Shown here one piece after another: positions 15,029 through 22,077 of a stretch of 22,165 nt of DNA. A model generated the notes under the pieces. That model did not search any database and was not told the origin of the DNA. It saw nothing but the letters and a program-made list of their open reading frames with translations. This DNA is from a virus. The number at the start of each line of letters is the position of its first letter. Position 1 is the stretch's first letter. Where the stretch lies: IMG/VR virus record IMGVR_UViG_3300025009_000385, positions 1-22,165 of that record. The stretch is one strand, 5' to 3'. A program made the position numbers and the translations under genes.

Positions 15029-16940
15029 CATCGTCATAAGCGCCGTCGACCAGTTCACCGATACCCTGACCAAGGCTACCGCTGCCCTGGCGTCCCTCTA
15101 CGGGGTGTATAAGCTGGGCGAGGAGGCAGTGGCCCAGGCCCAGGAGCAGGAGAACGCCGAGGCGAAGTTGGCCATTGCCCTGGGGAAAACGTCCCAGGCG
15201 CTCCTGGAACATGCCGGCGCCATGCAGCAGAGCACGAAGTTCGGCGACGACATGGTGATACAGTCTTATGCCGCGGTTGCAGCGTTCATCAAGAACGAGG
15301 AGCAGATAAAGAAGGTGACTGCGGCCGCGGCGGACTTTGCCACGGCTTACGGCATGGACCTTGTCTCTGCCTCTGAGATGCTTACGAAGTCGATCGCCTC
15401 GAACAGCAACATGCTGGGCAGGTACGGCATGGAGGTTACCGGCGCGGCAGGATCAGCCGAACGGCTTAATTCCGTCCTGGATCAGATCAACCAGCGTTTC
15501 GGCGGCCAGGCCGCGGCCCAGGCCCAAACGTTCAGCGGCTCGGTTGTGCGGCTCAAAAACGCCTGGGGAGATCTCCTCGAGGTGTTCGGGAATGTGATCG
15601 TCCGGAACCCGGCGGTGATCAAGACGATAGAGATACTGACAGGGGGGATGTTCTCGCTCGGGGCTTCTGCGAACGAAAGCAAAACGTACCTGCGGGAATT
15701 GGTGCGGGACGGACTGGCGTTTGTCATTGACGTCGTCGGGAAAGGCATCGGAGTTGTGGGCGCCTTCCATATGGCCTGGGAGATGATGAAGGTCGGGGTC
15801 ACGTCTATCGTGGGCGTTATCATCGAGGGACTTCGTTTCTTTTACACCGTCATGACGGACACGGTCCTCGCTCCCTTTAACCTTCTTTTCGATGCCCTGG
15901 TCAAGATCGACGCCATCGGAAGCAATCCCCTGAAGAACATGAAGCAGGGGCTTGATGACCTTGCGGGCGCAGCCTGGGAAAACAGAGATGCAATGCTGGC
16001 CCACGCGGACCAGGTCTATAACAAATATGATACGGTCACGCAATCGATCTATGAGATGGCAGAGGCCGTCCGGAACACCGACGTTTCCCAGGAGACGGAG
16101 GCAGGCGGGGTAGACCCGATCGCTGCCTTCGAGGCGGAAAGTGAGATCCGGCTGGAGCTCCTGACCGCGCGGTACGAGGCGGAGCGGGAGCTGGCAGCCG
16201 AGAACGACGCGCTGAGCGAAGAGGCGCAGCTGGCATCGCTTGCCGTGTTCGACATGCAGCAGATGCAGTCCTATGAGAAGTTTGCCGCGACGACCAGGAG
16301 CAAGGCCGAGCTGGAGTACCTGGTGGAAACGCAGAAGCTCCAGCGCCAGGCGTTCATCGTGGCGCAGCAGATGCAGCTTGAGCGTATCCGGGCGCAGGCA
16401 GGCATGCAGGCGCTCAGCAACGTGATGGCCTACAGCCAGTACATGTACCAGCAGGGCGGGGACCACGCCCGGAAGTACTTCTCCATGTACAAGGCGGCTG
16501 CTACCGCCCAGGCCCTGATCAAAACCTACGAATCGGCCACCAGCGCGTACAGCGCCATGGCAGGAATCCCCTATGTCGGCCCGATTCTGGGTGCCCTTGC
16601 GGCGGCCGCGGCAGTGGCGGCGGGTCTGGCGCAGGTAAGCAAGATACGGTCAATGTCCATGGACGGCGGTGCAGGCGGAGGCGGGAACCCCTACGGCACA
16701 ATGACCCAGCCCACAGCGGCCCCGCCGACCGCAGCCTTCCCGGAAACGGGCGGGGAGGTGCCGTCCCTGGGCGGCACCCAGAACCAGCCCGCCGGTCCGA
16801 CCCAGGTGTTCGTGACCGTGAACAGTCCGCTGGCCACGGAGAACTGGGACCAGATCGCCGAGAAGCATATCGTTCCCGCCATAAACAACGGCGGCACCCG
16901 CGGGGTGCAGCTGAACCAGAATGTCGTAGCAGCCCAGTAA
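15009..16940 (+). CDS. Tail tape measure protein
   Basis: 643 aa, the position and composition of a tape measure protein. The N-terminus 'MSRKNVDIVISAVDQFTDTL' is the usual 'i~i~a~D~~t~~l~~~~~~l' opening. It is followed by long Ala/Gln/Glu-rich helices, a domain with 'YGMDLVSASEMLTKSIASNS' and 'LNSVLDQINQRFGG' typical of the family, hydrophobic segments (about 235-300 and 545-590, e.g. 'VGPILGALAAAAAVAAGLAQ') that enter the host membrane, and a Gly/Pro-rich tail. From the rule of thumb of about 1.5 angstrom per residue the tail would be near 100 nm. No lytic transglycosylase or peptidase domain is seen. Confidence 0.88.
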   Translation: MSRKNVDIVISAVDQFTDTLTKATAALASLYGVYKLGEEAVAQAQEQENAEAKLAIALGKTSQALLEHAGAMQQSTKFGDDMVIQSYAAVAAFIKNEEQIKKVTAAAADFATAYGMDLVSASEMLTKSIASNSNMLGRYGMEVTGAAGSAERLNSVLDQINQRFGGQAAAQAQTFSGSVVRLKNAWGDLLEVFGNVIVRNPAVIKTIEILTGGMFSLGASANESKTYLRELVRDGLAFVIDVVGKGIGVVGAFHMAWEMMKVGVTSIVGVIIEGLRFFYTVMTDTVLAPFNLLFDALVKIDAIGSNPLKNMKQGLDDLAGAAWENRDAMLAHADQVYNKYDTVTQSIYEMAEAVRNTDVSQETEAGGVDPIAAFEAESEIRLELLTARYEAERELAAENDALSEEAQLASLAVFDMQQMQSYEKFAATTRSKAELEYLVETQKLQRQAFIVAQQMQLERIRAQAGMQALSNVMAYSQYMYQQGGDHARKYFSMYKAAATAQALIKTYESATSAYSAMAGIPYVGPILGALAAAAAVAAGLAQVSKIRSMSMDGGAGGGGNPYGTMTQPTAAPPTAAFPETGGEVPSLGGTQNQPAGPTQVFVTVNSPLATENWDQIAEKHIVPAINNGGTRGVQLNQNVVAAQ

Positions 16941-16949
16941 AGGAGCGCC

Positions 16950-17708
16950 ATGTCCTGGTCACCTGTAGTTTTCTATTACGATCACGGCCTGTCCGGACTG
17001 ACGGCAACCTATGCTCACGCCAGTTATCCCGTCGCCAACATCCTCGACAGGGTAGACGGCACCATGTGGAAATCAACAGCCACGGCCACTCAATACATCA
17101 CTTTTGATGCGGGAGTCGGCGTCACCATCAGTCCGGATTACCTCCTCATATCGAATCACAACCTCAAGACGGCCGGGGCCACGATCGTCCTGCAGTACTC
17201 GACGGACAATTTCGCAGCTGACATTAACGACATCTTTACAGCCTATGCCCCGGCGACCGACACGACCCAACTCAAGACTTTTACCACCCAGGCAAAGAGG
17301 TACTGGCGGCTTAAGATCACCGGGGCGACGGTCAATCCCTATATAGGCCTGTGCTGGTGGGGGCCGAAGACGGCACTGGACTATGCCGACAGCATCACTC
17401 CCTACGACGAGGAGATCAAGGCCAATGTGAACATCGGGGAGACCGGCTTTGTGCAGGGGATTCACACGAAGTACACCGAGAGGCAGCTGGACATCAAGTT
17501 CGAGGACATGGACAGCACCCTGACCGCCAAACTCATCGCCTGGCGGGATGCTGTCGGCATGGGCCTGTTCGGGGTCCAGTGGGAGCCCGGGGACCACAGC
17601 ACCGACATATGGATGATGCGCCGGGCCAAAGGGAAATATGACGCCCCCTTGAAGCAGGGAGGGCTGTACGTTGATAACAAGCTGGCACTCGTGGGCCGGA
17701 AGGAATAA
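16950..17708 (+). CDS. Distal-tail-like protein with a discoidin-type beta-sandwich
   Basis: 252 aa. The N-terminal ~140 residues resemble an F5/8C (discoidin)-like fold: 'ASYPVANILDRVDGTMWKST', 'QYITFDAG', 'SPDYLLISNHNLKTAGATIV', 'RYWRLKI', the common pattern of a solvent-exposed carbohydrate-binding sandwich. The C-terminal part ('TKYTERQLDIKFEDMDS', 'VQWEPGDHSTDIWMMRRAKG') is like tail-tip proteins that describe a ring around the tube end. Its place between tape measure and tail hub is that of the distal tail protein. The ribosome binding site is AAAGGAG. Sugar binding is inference from fold resemblance. Confidence 0.65.
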   Translation: MSWSPVVFYYDHGLSGLTATYAHASYPVANILDRVDGTMWKSTATATQYITFDAGVGVTISPDYLLISNHNLKTAGATIVLQYSTDNFAADINDIFTAYAPATDTTQLKTFTTQAKRYWRLKITGATVNPYIGLCWWGPKTALDYADSITPYDEEIKANVNIGETGFVQGIHTKYTERQLDIKFEDMDSTLTAKLIAWRDAVGMGLFGVQWEPGDHSTDIWMMRRAKGKYDAPLKQGGLYVDNKLALVGRKE

Positions 17709-17716
17709 CGTCGACA

Positions 17717-19777
17717 ATGATAACATTCCCCGCTAAATTCGAGGCAGAGCTGCAGAAGCAGCCCAATAGTCCGGCATTCATCGTTAAAATGACGAGCACG
17801 GGAACGATCTCCCACGAGGAAACGCTGCAGGCGGACTGGAATGCTTCCCCGGACAAGAGCTCCGATATCGACCTGACGACCAGCGCGGGGGATATCCTGC
17901 TGCCGGCGTACGTTCTGTCACAGGTCACGTCTAATGGGGAGGTGACGATCCACGGATTCTATGGTGAGAGGATATGTCAAAAGTTCAAGACCGGAAATAC
18001 CGCATCAGGGCCGTCTGTTGCAAAGTTCACTTTTAAAGCCAGATACCCTCTCGGCGCCGGGACGCTCCCCGTGTCGTTCTCAATTTTTGCGCACAACGCG
18101 GGTACGAACCACCCTAACTTCAGCGCAATGATAGGGAATTGGCAGACCAATGTTACCCTGCCGGCCACTGCGCAGGTATTTACTGTCGTCGCCCCTACCG
18201 CCATCGTTCTTTCCGCGAACACGTATTACTGGGTCACCGCGTCGCCGGACTATTACACTGATGTAGAGATGGCGTTCTCGTGGCAGACGACAAACCCCTA
18301 TGCTGACGGTTTCGCTGTTGTCAATTATGACGATTATACCTCATTTAGTGATTACGCGTCGAACGATTTTTATTTTAAACTCGAAGGGTACTACTCGAAT
18401 AAATATCTGGTGACTGCGAACATGGACCTGGGGAGCACCCCCGCAGATCCGGGAGAGTGGCGGTTCTCCACGCTTCTGCCGTCTGCCACCGCCGTTGTTT
18501 TTATTGCGTGGTCTTCGGCGACCGGGGCCTTTGCCGGAGAAGAGACGGCGCTGGGTACCGTGACCGATGGGCAGGCCATCAGCGACCTCAAGCGTTACTA
18601 TCGGGTGAAGGCTACCCTGACAACGACGGGCCAGTACACGCCCTCTGTCCGGTCGATCATGGCCTATTTCCCCATATACCTGTCCGTAGCCGATCATCCA
18701 AGGTTCGGGTATGAGCCGTCTGTCTCCGATGTGTCCACGCTTCAGACCACGATCGATATGTTCAGGGCGTCAACGATCGGGCAGGTGTCGGTCAAGCTTG
18801 CCCTGACCAAACAGATCTCGAACTATCTTAAGAGCGAGTACCCGAAGAACAAGGAAGTCCGGGTACTGATGGGCTTCATTGCGGACGGGTTCGCGGAGGC
18901 GGATTTTGTGAATTACTATCGGGGCATGGTCAGCGACTGGTCGTTGAGCAACAAGGACGAGGTGACCTTGAAGCTGCGCGATTTTCACGGATCGTGGCAG
19001 GATGTCATGGTGCCGGCAAAATGGCAGACCGTATCCGACGACGTGACCTTCACCGCGCAGCATCACACCGACACGATCATAAGCCTTGCCAAGGGATACA
19101 TCGGGACAGCGGACCGGTATCTTGACCAGGACAGCATAAACACGGTAAAGATTGCCACGGACGGATGGACCATTACGCGCACCCTGACAGGCAAAACGTT
19201 CGACGCAAAGGCGCTCATGGAGGAGCTCCGGATCCTGCTGGGGGCGTTTTTCATCCCGAACGCAGACGGCAAGGTGAAGCTCAAGAGGTGGGACGCGTCC
19301 GAGGCGGCGATCCTAGATCTGACCGAAACCGAGATCCAGGACCTGACATATCAGAGCAATGCCGATAACCTCATAAACAAGACGTATATATATTTTAACC
19401 ACGACGGAACGACCGGAACGGACCAGAAGAACTTTGCCGCTCTGGACATAAACACTGACTCCACGAGCCAGAGCAACTGGGGAGAGACCAAAACCAAGGA
19501 GGTTAAGGACTACTGGACCAAGACGGCGCAGGCAAGCCAGCTGGCCGACCTGTCGAATAAGATCATCGCCCGGTTCAAGAACATCCCCGACATTCTCCAG
19601 TTCTCCCTGGATCTGCGGTTCATGGCGTTGGAGGTTGGGGACATGGTCAGCATTACCCACCGCCGGGTCCCGTCTACGGACCTGACCGGGATCAGCGGGG
19701 TCAAGTACCAGGTCGTGAACAAGGACCTGGACTTCAAAAAGGACCGAGTGAAGTTGAAGGTTTTGCGGGCGTCATGA
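17717..19777 (+). CDS. Tail hub / tip attachment protein with an inserted adhesin-like domain
   Basis: 686 aa. The last ~330 residues look like a tail hub: 'FADHPRFGYEPSVSDVSTLQ'-type (seen as VADHPRFGYEPSV), 'VNYYRGMVSDWSLSNKDEVT', 'LMEELRILLGAFFIPNADGK', 'LQFSLDLRFMALEVGDMVSI' and 'SGVKYQVVNKDLDFKKDRVK', the pattern of siphovirus tail proteins whose end describes hub beta-strands. Residues about 85-235 form a separate module ('SFSIFAHNAGTNHPNFSAMI', 'ANTYYWVTASP', 'DFYFKLEGY') that matches the layout of beta-sandwich carbohydrate-binding-like 'choice-of-anchor' domains; this part is more AT-rich than the rest. It is the last gene of the tail operon. Confidence 0.7.
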   Translation: MITFPAKFEAELQKQPNSPAFIVKMTSTGTISHEETLQADWNASPDKSSDIDLTTSAGDILLPAYVLSQVTSNGEVTIHGFYGERICQKFKTGNTASGPSVAKFTFKARYPLGAGTLPVSFSIFAHNAGTNHPNFSAMIGNWQTNVTLPATAQVFTVVAPTAIVLSANTYYWVTASPDYYTDVEMAFSWQTTNPYADGFAVVNYDDYTSFSDYASNDFYFKLEGYYSNKYLVTANMDLGSTPADPGEWRFSTLLPSATAVVFIAWSSATGAFAGEETALGTVTDGQAISDLKRYYRVKATLTTTGQYTPSVRSIMAYFPIYLSVADHPRFGYEPSVSDVSTLQTTIDMFRASTIGQVSVKLALTKQISNYLKSEYPKNKEVRVLMGFIADGFAEADFVNYYRGMVSDWSLSNKDEVTLKLRDFHGSWQDVMVPAKWQTVSDDVTFTAQHHTDTIISLAKGYIGTADRYLDQDSINTVKIATDGWTITRTLTGKTFDAKALMEELRILLGAFFIPNADGKVKLKRWDASEAAILDLTETEIQDLTYQSNADNLINKTYIYFNHDGTTGTDQKNFAALDINTDSTSQSNWGETKTKEVKDYWTKTAQASQLADLSNKIIARFKNIPDILQFSLDLRFMALEVGDMVSITHRRVPSTDLTGISGVKYQVVNKDLDFKKDRVKLKVLRAS

Positions 19778-19815
19778 GCTCTCTGAAAATAGTCGGGCAG
19801 GCATGGTGTTTTTGT

Positions 19816-19823
19816 GTTATACT
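19816..19823 (+). promoter_or_regulatory. Extended -10 promoter for the small downstream gene
   Basis: TG at 19815-19816, one base, then TATACT (19818-19823) is an extended -10 element, preceded by a T-run. No -35 match is seen 17 bases upstream. The 11-mer TTTTTGTGTTA (19809-19819) recurs at 20047-20057 in the second promoter. Confidence 0.48.
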
Positions 19824-19852
19824 CTTGCGAATATGATGTGAGGAGGGAGACT

Positions 19853-20029
19853 ATGCTTGAGTTTATCATCGCATTCTGGTTTATTTCGCTGGTAGCAACA
19901 TCTTATGAGCAGGGGGAGGCCAACCCGCTGACCCCGGAGCAGATCGCCGAGATCGCCCAGGCAGAGCAGCAGCAGTGTGAGCAGGGGGGGTACCTGGACA
20001 CGATTGAGCGAGTGAGGAAGTGCAGATAG
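19853..20029 (+). CDS. Small membrane/exported protein, moron-like gene
   Basis: 58 aa from ATG 19853, with AGGAGG at 19840-19845; upstream in-frame ATG 19814 lies within the promoter and is rejected. Residues 2-17 are hydrophobic ('LEFIIAFWFISLVATS'), followed by an acidic/Gln-rich helix ('TPEQIAEIAQAEQQQCEQGG') and two cysteines. The gene lies alone between the tail operon and the attachment region, with a promoter-like site on each side. That layout is typical of a moron, a gene expressed from the prophage independently of the lytic operons. Function unknown; an envelope role is possible. Confidence 0.62.
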   Translation: MLEFIIAFWFISLVATSYEQGEANPLTPEQIAEIAQAEQQQCEQGGYLDTIERVRKCR

Positions 20030-20032
20030 AAT

Positions 20033-20061
20033 TTGACCTTGTACAGTTTTTGTGTTACTAT
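20033..20061 (+). promoter_or_regulatory. Sigma70-type promoter reading into the attachment site
   Basis: TTGACC (20033-20038), a 17-base spacer and TACTAT (20056-20061) with an extended TGT just before it. This is the best promoter match in the window. No coding frame follows on this strand; the transcript would cross the repeats and the tRNA segment and meet the terminator at 20215-20243, giving an RNA of about 175 bases in this configuration. Confidence 0.68.
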
Positions 20062-20100
20062 CCCGCCTGATTTTTGATCTTCCCGCAGGATTTTTAATCT
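20061..20100. repeat. Two 20-bp tandem repeats beside the attachment core
   Basis: TCCCGCCTGATTTTTGATCT (20061-20080) and TCCCGCAGGATTTTTAATCT (20081-20100) agree at 17 of 20 positions. Their location within 80 bases of the tRNA-derived core suggests arm-type binding sites of the integrase, as in lambda attP. The CCGCAGG part also occurs inside the core at 20150-20156. Confidence 0.6.
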
Positions 20101-20117
20101 TGCCATCATTAAAAATC
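20089..20117. repeat. Inverted repeat beside the attachment core
   Basis: GATTTTTAAT (20089-20098) is the exact reverse complement of ATTAAAAATC (20108-20117), with a nine-base spacer. One arm lies in the second tandem repeat. It may be a paired integrase or accessory-protein site, or a hairpin in RNA from the upstream promoter. Confidence 0.55.
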
Positions 20118-20140
20118 AATAACTTACGCGCAGGCAGACT

Positions 20141-20186
20141 ACTTCGAATCCGCAGGTCGCAGGTTCGACTCCTGCCGGGCGCACCA
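20141..20186 (+). other. Attachment site core: 3' part of tRNA-Arg(UCG)
   Basis: 46 bases that fold as the 3' end of a tRNA: anticodon loop CTTCGAA (anticodon TCG), 3' anticodon strand TCCGC, variable loop AGGTC, T stem-loop GCAGG-TTCGACT-CCTGC, acceptor strand CGGGCGC, A and encoded CCA. The matching 5' half is absent: the expected 5' anticodon strand GCGGA is replaced by GACTA, with only the last A fitting, and no GCGCCCG lies upstream. Tyrosine integrases commonly use tRNA 3' halves, with crossover in the anticodon arm. Adjacent integrase and repeats support an att site. Confidence 0.85.
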
Positions 20187-20214
20187 AAAATTAAAATAAA
20201 AACAATAGATTAGC

Positions 20215-20243
20215 GCCGGTCAATCACTGACCGGCTCTTTTTG
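20215..20243 (+). terminator. Intrinsic terminator, probably bidirectional
   Basis: GCCGGTCA (20215-20222), loop ATCAC, TGACCGGC (20228-20235), then TCTTTTTG. This is a good + strand terminator 28 bases after the tRNA CCA. The integrase stop codon (20220-20222 on the - strand) lies within the stem. On the - strand, T-rich sequence follows a few bases later, so it may end integrase mRNA too. Confidence 0.78.
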
Positions 20244-21353
20244 TTTATCGGGCTGTACAGGTATCGTGCCGGAAAGGGCCTTTCCCGGGCTTGGCTGCAG
20301 AGTTGATGGCGGTCTCATCCTGTCGATGGCCCCGGTGGTCTGTGCCAGGAACAGAGGCATGACCGTGGCATATATTTGGGTGGTCGATATACTGGCATGT
20401 CCCATTATCAGCTGGATATTGGCTATGTCCTCGCCGTCGGACAGTGCCCAAGTGGCGAAGCTGTGCCGGAGCATGTGGGACGTTATCTTTACCCCACTGT
20501 TCAGGGAGGCGTTGTCGTAGGCTTTCCGGGTGCTGATGACTCCGTGAAAAATATAGGGGCCGTCCTTGAATTGCTCGAGTGCAGCCATGGTTTCGAGTGC
20601 CCATGCGTTCAGCGTGATGACGATATCCTCTGTGGTCTTTTTCCTCTTGTAAGTGATCAGTCCGAATTCCTTGACATAGTTTTTGTCCCAGCGGAGCTTT
20701 CCCAGATCGCTATCTGCGATGCTGGTGCAGAGGGACAGGATGGCCCGGTACCGGTTGAGGGGCTTGTCGATGTGCGGGAGCCAGGCTGCGATCTGGTCCG
20801 GGGTGGCGTACTTCGGGAGAGACTTCGGGCACCTGAGCAGCTTGACCTTTACGGGGACCTTATAGATCATGCCGTTGTCGACCGCCCGGTTGAGCATGGC
20901 GCGAAGGCACTGAAGCCGAAGGTTGATGGTACGGGGATGATAGGGCGCGGGGACCTCCTCGTCCTGTTCGTTTTTCACGGTCCAGTTCTTGAGCTTGCCG
21001 ACAAAATCCTCGAGGTGCTTTTTGTTCAGATCGTTTGTTCGCAGGTGCTCAAAGGAGGGGCGCAGAAAATTTTCTATATAGAGCTTGTCGTCCCGGAGGG
21101 TGCGGGGATCTTTGTTGTTTTTGCTGTATTCCAGGTATTCGTCGAAAAGGTCCTTTAGCGGAGGGTTCAGTTTTTTGTTCTTCTCGGGCAGGCCGAGGAG
21201 ATCCCAGCGCTCGGCGCCGTTGTAGTCTTTGGCGATCTCTTCGGCCAGATCCCGGTCCCTGGTCTTGAGGCTGGTCCGTTTCTCTTTGTCGGGGTTTGCA
21301 GGATCGGGATAGCAGATGTACATCCAGCCGTTCCGCTCGACGATGTACGCCAT
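20220..21353 (-). CDS. int: Tyrosine recombinase (phage integrase)
   Basis: 377 aa. Residues 1-50 are an AP2-like arm-binding region ('VERNGWMYICYPDPANPDKE'), 65-165 a SAM-like core-binding domain ('FDEYLEYSKNNKDPRTLRDD'), and 180-345 the catalytic domain. Seen catalytic residues: a beta-strand Lys candidate at 236-239 ('YKRKKT'), H293 and R296 in 'HMLRHSFATWAL', H319 in 'IMGHAS' and Y328 in 'TTQIYATV'. The box normally holding Arg I (TGxR) reads T210-S-I-A213, so Arg I appears to be Ala. The start overlaps nothing but follows the PH-domain gene stop by three bases, so translation is probably coupled. The stop is 34 bases from the attachment core. It should integrate the element at tRNA-Arg, if active. 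Confidence 0.92.
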   Translation of the reverse strand: MAYIVERNGWMYICYPDPANPDKEKRTSLKTRDRDLAEEIAKDYNGAERWDLLGLPEKNKKLNPPLKDLFDEYLEYSKNNKDPRTLRDDKLYIENFLRPSFEHLRTNDLNKKHLEDFVGKLKNWTVKNEQDEEVPAPYHPRTINLRLQCLRAMLNRAVDNGMIYKVPVKVKLLRCPKSLPKYATPDQIAAWLPHIDKPLNRYRAILSLCTSIADSDLGKLRWDKNYVKEFGLITYKRKKTTEDIVITLNAWALETMAALEQFKDGPYIFHGVISTRKAYDNASLNSGVKITSHMLRHSFATWALSDGEDIANIQLIMGHASISTTQIYATVMPLFLAQTTGAIDRMRPPSTLQPSPGKALSGTIPVQPDKQKEPVSD

Positions 21354-21356
21354 GAA

Positions 21357-21770
21357 CTATCTGGAGGCCTCGCCCTGGATGGCGTGCTTGAAGTCTTCGG
21401 GGGACTTGAGGTTCTTGATCTTGACGGAGCTGCCGCCGGAGCCTACGACGGTGACGGTGCCGAGATCGGAGAAGGACTGGCTGACGTTGACGGCTTCGAT
21501 CTTGCCGAGGAGCAGCTCGAAGTTGTTTTTGGTGGACCATCCGGTACGGATGATGACGCGCTTGTTGGTGACGACAAAGGAGGAGCTGCGGAATTCTATG
21601 ATCTTGACAACGAACCAGGCTAGGGCAGCCATGAACGGCCAGGCAACGCCGCGAGGGCCGGTGAGAATTGTCGAGGTGATGAAGAGGATGACCGCGGCCG
21701 GGACGAGCATAAGCCAGTGCTGCCGGCCTTGATAGACGATCTGTTCTCCTGCGAGTAATTTGTACGACAT
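21357..21770 (-). CDS. Bacterial PH-domain (bPH2/DUF304-like) membrane protein
   Basis: 137 aa; the ribosome binding site AGGGAGG lies just before the start. The layout matches small YdbS/YdbT-type proteins: an N-terminal 'LLAGEQIVYQGRQHWLMLVP', two membrane segments (about 20-37 and 43-58), then a PH-like domain with the family signature 'SSSFVVTNKRVIIRTGWSTK' and 'LGKIEAVNVSQSFSDLGTVT'. The family is membrane-associated and its function is mostly unknown, though some members occur in envelope-stress and toxin-exporting operons. The gene is directly upstream of the integrase with a three-base gap, so both share one message. Its role in the element is unknown. Confidence 0.85.
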   Translation of the reverse strand: MSYKLLAGEQIVYQGRQHWLMLVPAAVILFITSTILTGPRGVAWPFMAALAWFVVKIIEFRSSSFVVTNKRVIIRTGWSTKNNFELLLGKIEAVNVSQSFSDLGTVTVVGSGGSSVKIKNLKSPEDFKHAIQGEASR

Positions 21771-21900
21771 GACTTCCTCCCTTTCGACCCCTGTCTGGAT
21801 TTGGACTCCCTGCCTTCGACTCCCCTAAAAATACCCCGATCTAAAAATTCCAGCATGATATAATAATCCCTGATTCGTATACTTCTAGCTGGAGGGAATC
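21771..21900. promoter_or_regulatory. Divergent intergenic region with promoters
   Basis: On the + strand TGaTATAAT (21856-21864) is a consensus extended -10 for the gene at 21901; no -35 match is seen. On the - strand an A/T-rich TATTAT (21865-21860) could serve the PH-domain/integrase unit, but weakly. Three imperfect GA-rich repeats (CCTTTCGACCCC, TTGGACTCCC, CTTCGACTCCCC; 21780-21826) lie in the presumed 5' leader of the - strand unit. Confidence 0.45.
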
Positions 21901-22077
21901 ATGAAATTATCTGCAACTGTTTTCGAGATAAATGCTTTTCAGAAAAAAATCAGGCCCGGCCCGGCTGCAGCGCCGCTTGCTCAGCCCTGTAGTGAGTGCC
22001 CGTATAAAATGCTTGTTGACCTGGTGGGCGAAACCCGGAAGGCGATACGGGCTCCGCATGAAGATCATTCGATCTAG
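21901..22077 (+). CDS. Small protein of unknown function with a CxxC motif
   Basis: 58 aa from ATG 21901, with a strong GGAGGG ribosome binding site at 21891-21896 and an extended -10 promoter upstream. It begins 'MKLSATVFEINAFQKKIRPG', has a Pro/Ala-rich middle and 'CSECPYKMLVDLVGETRKAI'. The single CxxC could be a half-site for metal binding in a dimer. It is divergent from the PH-domain/integrase unit and its TAG overlaps the stop of the convergent gene on the other strand (CTAG). Signals are good for so short a frame, but no family is recognised. Confidence 0.55.
   Translation: MKLSATVFEINAFQKKIRPGPAAAPLAQPCSECPYKMLVDLVGETRKAIRAPHEDHSI

Noticed and set aside
15453-16466. 337-codon - strand frame within the tape measure gene
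   Set aside because: Leu/His/Arg-biased antisense shadow of a helical, Ala/Gln-rich protein.
20070-20186. Complete tRNA gene ending at the CCA
   Set aside because: There is no GCGCCCG 5' acceptor strand, D arm or matching 5' anticodon strand upstream; only the 3' part is present.
20376-21158. 260-codon + strand frame antisense to the integrase
   Set aside because: The integrase frame has the His-x-x-Arg and Tyr motifs, while this frame has no ribosome binding site or domain. It was considered because the promoter at 20033 reads this way, but the terminator at 20215 lies between.
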